From Pelotomaculum sp. (GTDB lineage Bacteria > Bacillota > Desulfotomaculia > Desulfotomaculales > Pelotomaculaceae): DNA of 6,500 nt. The position numbers were made by a program, and so were the translations under genes. The notes under the pieces were generated by a model. That model was not told the DNA's origin and did not search any database. It saw nothing but the letters and a program-made list of their open reading frames with translations. Positions within the stretch are counted from its first letter, which is position 1. Every line of letters starts with the position of its first letter. Below are positions 1 to 4,559 of this stretch, one piece after another. The stretch lies in assembly GCA_003489345.1 (NCBI GenBank), contig DNIT01000195.1, forward strand, positions 10,932-17,431, read 5' to 3'.

Positions 1-1401
1 ACGGCAGCAATCCAGGCGGCTATTAACGCTGCTAATACAAAATTAGGAGGGACAGTATATTTCCCCTCCGCCACTTATTTGACTGGGCCTTTGTCCTGTA
101 AACCGAGTGTCAACTTTAATGGCAAAAACGCTACCTTGATAGCTTCTGCGGCAGTCACTTCCGAACATGCCGTTATAGAACTTTTCGGAAGCGTTACGCC
201 GACCAGCACCACGCTACAAACGAGCTCCCTAGTTGGGGATACAGTTTTCAGTGTAACTTCTGCGGCTGGGTTTGTGGCAGGAGACTATGTAGTAATCAGG
301 GACAATAATTATAAATTTAACACCGAAGGCCGAAACCAGGAGCTACGACAGATACAGACTATTGATGGAAATTATATTACCATCGCCAAACCCGCCATAG
401 GGTTTTACGCAACCGCTTCTGCCGCCGAGATTGCGAAGATAAACCCGGCCCGTAATATTCTTGTAGATGGAATAAAAATACAAATAGGGACAGGCATTGA
501 AGGGGCTGGAATCCGGGGCGAATACGCCTACAATTGCAAGATTAAAAATTGCGAGGTATCTGGAGCGGATTACACCGGGAGTATTGCGTTTGGCAGCAGT
601 GCCTATGTGACCGTTGACGGCAACACGGCTAAGGATGGTCAAAATATTGACCTCGGATCGGGCGGACGGGGCTATGGCTTGCATTTTTATGAGTCATGCC
701 ATAACTGCGTTGCTCAAAACAATTACACTTATAATATACGAGAAAACCTAATAAATACCGGTAGTCGCTACTGCTCATTTATCAGTAATGAAGACGAAAA
801 CTGCTACGATGATAGTTTTAACACTCATGGAACTGGAAATGAGCACATACTTATTGCCAATAATATTTCAAGGGATTCCAGGGGGGCAGGAATTTTAGTC
901 GGTTATGACAGTTGCGAGGCTCCCGATAAATATGTAACCGTACAGGGGAATAAAATTTACAACTGTGCGGGTTACAACATCATATGCTCCTGCCCAGATG
1001 GGCAGGAGCATAATCACATTGAGGTCTTGGGCAATGAAATAATAGAACCTGCTTATAGTGGAGATTACCTCGTAATTTTACACAACACGACAAATCTTAA
1101 ATTTAACACCAATATCATCAGGGACGGCGCCAACAACTACAGGGCCATTGACCTATATAACTGTGATGCTGTCGAGGTTTGCTATAACGATATAAGCGAT
1201 ATTGCCCAGGAAGAAGGACTAGTGTTCGAGAATTGCAACACGATATTAATAGACCATAACAATTTCAGCAACATTACCGGCTACAATATATGGGCAAAAA
1301 CTGGCAATACAAGCGTAACAATCAGTTACAACACTTGCGATGATGCAGATGTTGCCTTGCAAGGTGACGAAACAGTTATAGGTAATTCCTGGCAGACATA
1401 A
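1..1401 (+). CDS. Right-handed beta-helix (pectate-lyase-like) phage spike/surface protein, 5'-truncated by the window edge
   Basis: Seen: frame 1 is open from base 1 to the TAA at 1399-1401, giving 466 visible residues. The in-frame TTG at 79 is not a credible start, because the residues before it (TAAIQAAINAA, then GGTVYFPSATY) are the classic N-terminal cap of pectate-lyase-3/GH28-like beta-helices and the gene must begin upstream. From about codon 150 onward, short rungs repeat with the pattern V-x-V-x-G/N-N-x-I (for example VTVQGNKIYNC, IEVLGNEI, ILIDHNNFSN), as in PbH1 repeats. A DDSFNTHG segment at 808-831 holds paired Asp and a His of the kind found in beta-helix hydrolases. There are 15 cysteines, often as 'NC' at rung positions. 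The last residues are still rung-like, so no separate C-terminal domain is evident. Inferred role: a trimeric tailspike or decoration protein that binds or cleaves cell-surface polysaccharide. The fold is fairly sure; enzymatic activity and virion location are not. Confidence 0.85.
   Translation, partial: TAAIQAAINAANTKLGGTVYFPSATYLTGPLSCKPSVNFNGKNATLIASAAVTSEHAVIELFGSVTPTSTTLQTSSLVGDTVFSVTSAAGFVAGDYVVIRDNNYKFNTEGRNQELRQIQTIDGNYITIAKPAIGFYATASAAEIAKINPARNILVDGIKIQIGTGIEGAGIRGEYAYNCKIKNCEVSGADYTGSIAFGSSAYVTVDGNTAKDGQNIDLGSGGRGYGLHFYESCHNCVAQNNYTYNIRENLINTGSRYCSFISNEDENCYDDSFNTHGTGNEHILIANNISRDSRGAGILVGYDSCEAPDKYVTVQGNKIYNCAGYNIICSCPDGQEHNHIEVLGNEIIEPAYSGDYLVILHNTTNLKFNTNIIRDGANNYRAIDLYNCDAVEVCYNDISDIAQEEGLVFENCNTILIDHNNFSNITGYNIWAKTGNTSVTISYNTCDDADVALQGDETVIGNSWQT
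983..1012. repeat. Perfect 14-bp inverted repeat with 2-nt spacer, inside the beta-helix gene
   Basis: Bases 983-996 (TATGCTCCTGCCCA) are the exact reverse complement of 999-1012, separated only by GA at 997-998. In RNA this would form a hairpin of 13 pairs with a four-base loop. No T-run follows, so it does not look like an intrinsic terminator. It encodes the turn SCPDGQEH between two beta-helix rungs. The repeat is certain from the bases; its purpose is unknown. Confidence 0.95.
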
Positions 1402-1427
1402 GCCGGTCAGATATGGGCCGGTTTTTT
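1400..1427 (+). terminator. Intrinsic (Rho-independent) terminator after the beta-helix gene
   Basis: The left arm 1400-1408 (AAGCCGGTC) pairs with 1416-1424 (GGCCGGTTT) in nine pairs, two of them G-U, around a 7-base loop at 1409-1415. A run of six T occupies 1422-1427. The hairpin overlaps the last two bases of the TAA stop codon and ends 17 bases before the next start. Its position and structure fit a terminator that closes the beta-helix transcript or lowers read-through into the connector genes. No folding energy was computed. Confidence 0.75.
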
Positions 1428-1444
1428 ATTGGGAGGGATATAGA

Positions 1445-1852
1445 ATGAACAACCAACGATACAACGAAATCACCGACAGGATTCGAGGGAAGCCTTTTTT
1501 ATTGCTCATTGAAACCAGTGCTACGAGCATCCCCGAGCGGCTGGAAGAATACGACCCCAACATGTTTATCTGCTTCAATTCGCTGTTGCAGGAGTACGAG
1601 GTACATAGCCTGAGAAACCGGGAAGGCGATACGTTTGCCCTGTCTATCCCGTATTCCGTGTTGGACACCCGCCTGCTGGACCTGGTGGCCAAGCGTGACC
1701 AGAACAGGCGGTCATTAAAGGCAATCCTACGCGAGATTGAACGGCACAACGAAGCTATAGACAAGGCCAAAGATAGGCGCAGGAAGGACGAACTGCATAT
1801 GATCGCCAAAGACTCCGCAAACCGGCTATTCAAGAAGCATTATGCCATGTAG
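1445..1852 (+). CDS. Small phage protein of unknown function (virion module)
   Basis: This is a 135-residue protein starting at ATG 1445, with a GGGAGG ribosome-binding site at about 1431-1436, and ending in TAG at 1850-1852. I cannot assign a named family with confidence. Residues 16-70 look like a small alpha/beta region with strand-like stretches (PFLLLIE, NMFICFN, YEVHSL, DTFALSIPY). Residues 71-135 look helical and highly charged, with many Arg, Lys and Glu (LREIERHNEAIDKAKDRRRK), possibly a coiled coil or nucleic-acid-contacting tail. There is no signal peptide or membrane segment. It lies between a terminator and the adaptor genes, in the position where podovirus-like clusters carry small capsid- or connector-associated proteins. 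Base use is richer in G+C than the beta-helix gene before it. Inference: a conserved structural or assembly protein of this phage group. That the gene is real is well supported; its role is open. Confidence 0.8.
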   Translation: MNNQRYNEITDRIRGKPFLLLIETSATSIPERLEEYDPNMFICFNSLLQEYEVHSLRNREGDTFALSIPYSVLDTRLLDLVAKRDQNRRSLKAILREIERHNEAIDKAKDRRRKDELHMIAKDSANRLFKKHYAM

Positions 1853-1854
1853 AA

Positions 1855-1870
1855 TCCCCAAGAAAGGGGG
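1855..1870 (+). promoter_or_regulatory. Ribosome-binding site of the first adaptor gene, within a potential hairpin
   Basis: AAAGGGGG (1863-1870) lies 9 bases before the TTG at 1880 and 18 bases before the ATG at 1889, so it selects the TTG as start. The G-run 1866-1870 can pair with TCCCC at 1855-1859 (one G-U pair) across the loop AAGAAA, burying the site. The hairpin starts three bases after the upstream stop codon, so a ribosome finishing the upstream gene would open it. This suggests translational coupling, which is inferred and not shown. Confidence 0.5.
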
Positions 1871-1879
1871 CTGAATATA

Positions 1880-2458
1880 TTGCCCATTATGACATTAGGA
1901 GAACTCAAGGCTGAGGTAATGAGCACCGTCGGAGCGGATTATACTGCGGATATCGTCAGATATCTCAACAAGGGCCTGCTCGAACTGTCGGAGATGTCCC
2001 AGGTTATAACCAGGGCTGAAGTTAGCGTTGTGAATGGTATATTCGCCCTTCCAAGTGATTGTCTCATCATTAAAGACGTCCTGTACAAGGGGGTATACCT
2101 TTCCAGGTACGACAAGACCGCTTTCCCGGACAAGTTGGCGAGCACCCCCCTATACTGGCAACGGGACGGGAACAACATCGAACTTTACCCTGTTCCTAAA
2201 GGTACCACAACCGTTACATTGGTTTACACAGAAGGGGAAGCCGCGATGGAAGCGGAAGATGATACGCACACACTGGAACATGCGGATGAGTTCCTGATTT
2301 CCTTCGCTAAGTGGAAGGTTCTGATTGACACTAAAGGCGTATCTAATGAAGCCCTGTACTGGCGGCAGGAATCGGAAACCGAGAAGGAAAAGTGGAGAAA
2401 ACTGAACTTTGCGCAGCATCATAGACCGCGCAAGGTCAGAGTAGGCAGGTGGTGGTAG
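1880..2458 (+). CDS. Phage head-tail adaptor (connector) protein, P22 gp4 / SU10 adaptor-like
   Basis: A 192-residue protein starting at TTG 1880; an ATG at 1889 would remove only three residues but is badly spaced from the Shine-Dalgarno site. The order of elements matches podovirus adaptor proteins. It begins with an N-terminal helix pair (TLGELKAEVMSTVG, then IVRYLNKGLLELSEMSQV, residues 5-42). A beta core follows with the typical 'FALPSDCLIIKDVLYKG' stretch at residues 55-71 and the 'NNIELYPVPKGTTTVTLVY' hairpin at 98-116. Next comes a helix beginning HADEFLISFAKWK (134-146), then a long helix, and a basic tail RPRKVRVGRWW. Known for the family: a dodecameric ring docks under the portal, extends the DNA channel and provides the tail attachment site. 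P22 gp4 is slightly shorter, at about 166 residues from memory. The gene stops two bases before the ATG of the next one, whose product has a similar layout. The assignment rests on fold-like pattern and gene order, not on a search. Confidence 0.75.
   Translation: MPIMTLGELKAEVMSTVGADYTADIVRYLNKGLLELSEMSQVITRAEVSVVNGIFALPSDCLIIKDVLYKGVYLSRYDKTAFPDKLASTPLYWQRDGNNIELYPVPKGTTTVTLVYTEGEAAMEAEDDTHTLEHADEFLISFAKWKVLIDTKGVSNEALYWRQESETEKEKWRKLNFAQHHRPRKVRVGRWW
2447..2452 (+). promoter_or_regulatory. Ribosome-binding site deciding the start of the second adaptor-like gene
   Basis: AGGTGG at 2447-2452 lies inside the last codons of the preceding gene and 8 bases before ATG 2461. In-frame GTG codons at 2449 and 2452 fall within the site itself, so ATG 2461 is the likely start. 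The upstream stop is TAG at 2456-2458, which gives a two-base gap typical of translationally coupled genes. Confidence 0.6.
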
Positions 2459-2460
2459 TT

Positions 2461-3099
2461 ATGCAGTGGCAAGAAATTATCGGCCTGGCCGAGAAGCAAT
2501 CCGACGAGGCATACGACGTTGCGGACTGGGTGGAGTTGATCAACCTGTGCCAGGACGAACTGACGCCATATGCAAAAATGAAAGCCCCAACGTCCGATAT
2601 TACTGTAAGTGTTGACGGACATAAGGCAGAGATAGAAATTGCTTACGATATCGGCCTGGATGCAGCTCACAGGATATTGGACGTTTATTATACCCCAGAC
2701 ATTGAAAACGGAAAAGAAATCCATCTTCGCAGGCTGCCAACCTTCAATAGATTTTCGAAAGGGTGGAAAATGGACAGCGCCAAGATATACTTGCAGGGTT
2801 TGGGCGAGGAAGCGGCCGGCACCGTGCGAGTTGAGTTTTATAAAAGACTGGCCCATGCGGTTTATGACGAAGGTCCGCCTGAGACGTTCACCCCGGACGG
2901 CCCAGAAATCCCGGAAGAATTTCATCCCATATACGTTTCTTTTCTCTGCATGAAATGTCAGCAGAGAGAGGAGGAGCCCGAAGATAAGGCCGACTTCGAG
3001 AAGGAATACAGCGAGGCCAAACAAGCCTTTGCGGTGGCCCGGATAGCCCATATGGAGCCATGGAGCCTTAAATACCTGCAGCAGAGCAATCCGGTTTAA
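2461..3099 (+). CDS. Second adaptor-like connector/tail protein
   Basis: A 212-residue protein from ATG 2461 (earlier in-frame GTGs overlap the ribosome-binding site) to TAA 3097-3099. It repeats the plan of the preceding adaptor. Helices come first (WQEIIGLAEKQSDE, VADWVELINLCQDEL, residues 3-34). They are followed by a strand-rich region (DITVSVDGHKAEIEI, 46-60), 'AHRILDVYYTP' (69-79) and a hairpin-like segment SAKIYLQGLGEEAAGTVRVE (106-125). The pattern then continues with 'PEEFHPIYVSFLCMKCQQRE' (151-170) and a long charged helix to about residue 195. A proline-rich acidic linker at 137-152 (EGPPETFTPDGPEIPE) precedes the C-terminal helices. It has no membrane or signal segment. Inferred role: a second ring or tail-attachment component between the first adaptor and the nozzle, possibly a divergent paralogue of the first. 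Sequence identity between the two is low by eye, so homology is plausible but not proved. Confidence 0.65.
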   Translation: MQWQEIIGLAEKQSDEAYDVADWVELINLCQDELTPYAKMKAPTSDITVSVDGHKAEIEIAYDIGLDAAHRILDVYYTPDIENGKEIHLRRLPTFNRFSKGWKMDSAKIYLQGLGEEAAGTVRVEFYKRLAHAVYDEGPPETFTPDGPEIPEEFHPIYVSFLCMKCQQREEEPEDKADFEKEYSEAKQAFAVARIAHMEPWSLKYLQQSNPV

Positions 3100-3112
3100 G
3101 GGAGGTGGAAGA

Positions 3113-4543
3113 ATGTCCGCTAAGGTTGACTTTCAGGTAAAAGACTTCTCTGCCGGAATGATTGATAAGGTTGACGACAACATTTTACCGCAAAACGCAG
3201 CCCAAGATTGCTGCAATGTCATAAGTCGCATTATCGGCATACTTGATAAGCGGGCAGGGCAGGCACGATTAAACACAACAGCAATAGGAGGCCCCCCACA
3301 CGGGTTATATGCATATTACAACCATGAAGAGGTGAAAAAAATTATGGTTGTAGGCGGAACCAAACTATATGTTTGGAACCCTACAACATTAGTATTTGAC
3401 GAGCTTAGAAGCGGACTTAACGCTACAGCTACAATGATATTCGAAACCTGCGCCAACTATGTTGTGGGCATGAATGGCGTTGATGCGCCGTTTAAATGGA
3501 GCGGTACCGGGGAAACGTCTGTCCTGGCCAACGCCCCCGCTACCGGGAGATTCCCGGTTTTATACAAAGAAAAGTTGTTTTGCGTTCCCGGAGACAATTT
3601 ATCACAAATATGGTGGTCTGAATCGTTCGCCCCAGAAGAGTGGCCAGCCATCAACTACTGGGGCGTAAAAGACGGCGATGGAGATGAAATCAGATGCCTG
3701 AAGGCATTTCAAGGCGATCTGGTTATCTTTAAAAACAGGTCTACTCATCTATTTCGTGGCACGTCGCTGGAAGATTTCAGGCTGGAATCTATGGATGCCC
3801 AGATAGGTTGTGTCGGCCCATTGGCTGCTGCGCCTTTAGGAAACAGACTGTATTTCGTGTCACGGGACGGTCTCTTTTATTTCAACGGCCTTAGCAACAT
3901 ATCCATAAGCGCCAACAGCATCCCCAGGCTTTGGCAGAATGTTGACAAAGACAATCTGGATAAGGCCTGCGTTGGGACATGGAATGATATGGTTTGGTTT
4001 TCACTTCCCCTGAAGCAGGGCTCAGGGGCCCAGGAAAGCAATAATTTCGTCATACTCTATGATCCTGTCAGCGGTGGATCCTTCTGGCCAACTTCAGGTA
4101 TCAATGCCAGCTGTTTTCAAGCATTTGATGATGGTTCTTACTATGCTTTCTATTCAGGCGATTCTTTATCTGGATATGTAAATCAGCAGGACGTTGGAAC
4201 CGATGATTTTGGAAGCCCCATATCAGCTTACTGGATCGGCAACAGTTTTGATGTTGGAGTGGCGGGCCATCTTAAAAAAGCTAAAAAGGCTTTCATAGAA
4301 GATTATCCAGACCAGGAAGTGCCAGCCACATTAAAAATCAGTCTGGATTATGGAGAATTTCTTCCCTGGACGCATAAGCGGGACGATGGAATGGTAAGAG
4401 AATATCGCGCCCCGGCACAGCACCGGGTACGATGGCGGTATATGGCCCCGATGTTTAGCCATGATTCTTCAGGCGGCTGCCAGATCAGGGGATTAACCAT
4501 ACCATGCAAAGTCAAGGAAAAGCCTAAGGGCAGAACCCTGTAG
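3113..4543 (+). CDS. Beta-propeller tail hub / nozzle protein, P22 gp10-like
   Basis: A 476-residue protein from ATG 3113, preceded by the strong ribosome-binding site GGAGGTG at 3101-3107, to TAG 4541-4543. The N-terminus has the signature of podovirus nozzle proteins: 'KDFSAGMIDKVDDNILPQNA' (residues 10-29) followed by 'CCNVISRIIGILDKRAGQ' (33-50), a short hook that leads into the propeller. Residues 64-358 contain repeated blade-like strand sets, for example at 78-95, 113-131, 146-170, 194-217, 235-260, 285-327 and 333-358, many with aromatic-rich strands such as 'LGNRLYFVSRDGLFYFNG'. Residues 373-465 look like a closing beta-sandwich. The length is close to that of P22 gp10 (472 residues from memory). 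Known role: a hexamer that extends and plugs the connector and carries spikes, fibres or needle. Here it follows the adaptors and precedes the fibre, as expected. This is a structural protein rather than an enzyme; the blade count is by eye. Confidence 0.78.
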   Translation: MSAKVDFQVKDFSAGMIDKVDDNILPQNAAQDCCNVISRIIGILDKRAGQARLNTTAIGGPPHGLYAYYNHEEVKKIMVVGGTKLYVWNPTTLVFDELRSGLNATATMIFETCANYVVGMNGVDAPFKWSGTGETSVLANAPATGRFPVLYKEKLFCVPGDNLSQIWWSESFAPEEWPAINYWGVKDGDGDEIRCLKAFQGDLVIFKNRSTHLFRGTSLEDFRLESMDAQIGCVGPLAAAPLGNRLYFVSRDGLFYFNGLSNISISANSIPRLWQNVDKDNLDKACVGTWNDMVWFSLPLKQGSGAQESNNFVILYDPVSGGSFWPTSGINASCFQAFDDGSYYAFYSGDSLSGYVNQQDVGTDDFGSPISAYWIGNSFDVGVAGHLKKAKKAFIEDYPDQEVPATLKISLDYGEFLPWTHKRDDGMVREYRAPAQHRVRWRYMAPMFSHDSSGGCQIRGLTIPCKVKEKPKGRTL

Positions 4544-4551
4544 AAAGGAGG
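4542..4551 (+). promoter_or_regulatory. Strong Shine-Dalgarno site fixing the TTG start of the fibre gene
   Basis: AGAAAGGAGG (4542-4551) overlaps the stop codon of the nozzle gene and lies 8 bases before TTG 4560. The first downstream in-frame ATG, at 4620, has no comparable site. A TTG at 4553 is in another frame and reaches a stop after 13 codons. The start at 4560 is therefore well supported. Confidence 0.8.
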
Positions 4552-4559
4552 CTTGAATT

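Noticed and set aside
79..81. TTG as a start for the beta-helix gene
   Set aside because: The frame is open upstream to base 1 and those residues form the conserved beta-helix cap, so the true start lies outside the window. No Shine-Dalgarno at suitable distance supports TTG 79: the AGGAGGG at 45-51 is 27 bases away and encodes part of the conserved cap.
1352..1381. Possible promoter (TTGCCT, 18 bases, TTATAG) near the end of the beta-helix gene
   Set aside because: Both boxes match poorly, and a transcript begun there would meet the terminator at 1400-1427 almost at once.
1426..1833. Antisense open frame of 135 codons opposite the small unknown gene, by coincidence the same length
   Set aside because: It covers the terminator and ribosome-binding site of the + strand gene and its protein is rich in Ser, Arg and Leu in the way antisense shadows are. 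No clear reason supports a gene.
2419..3051. Antisense open frame of 210 codons opposite the second adaptor-like gene
   Set aside because: The + strand gene fits the operon spacing, has a ribosome-binding site and makes family sense. The antisense product shows no recognisable motif and spans a gene boundary.
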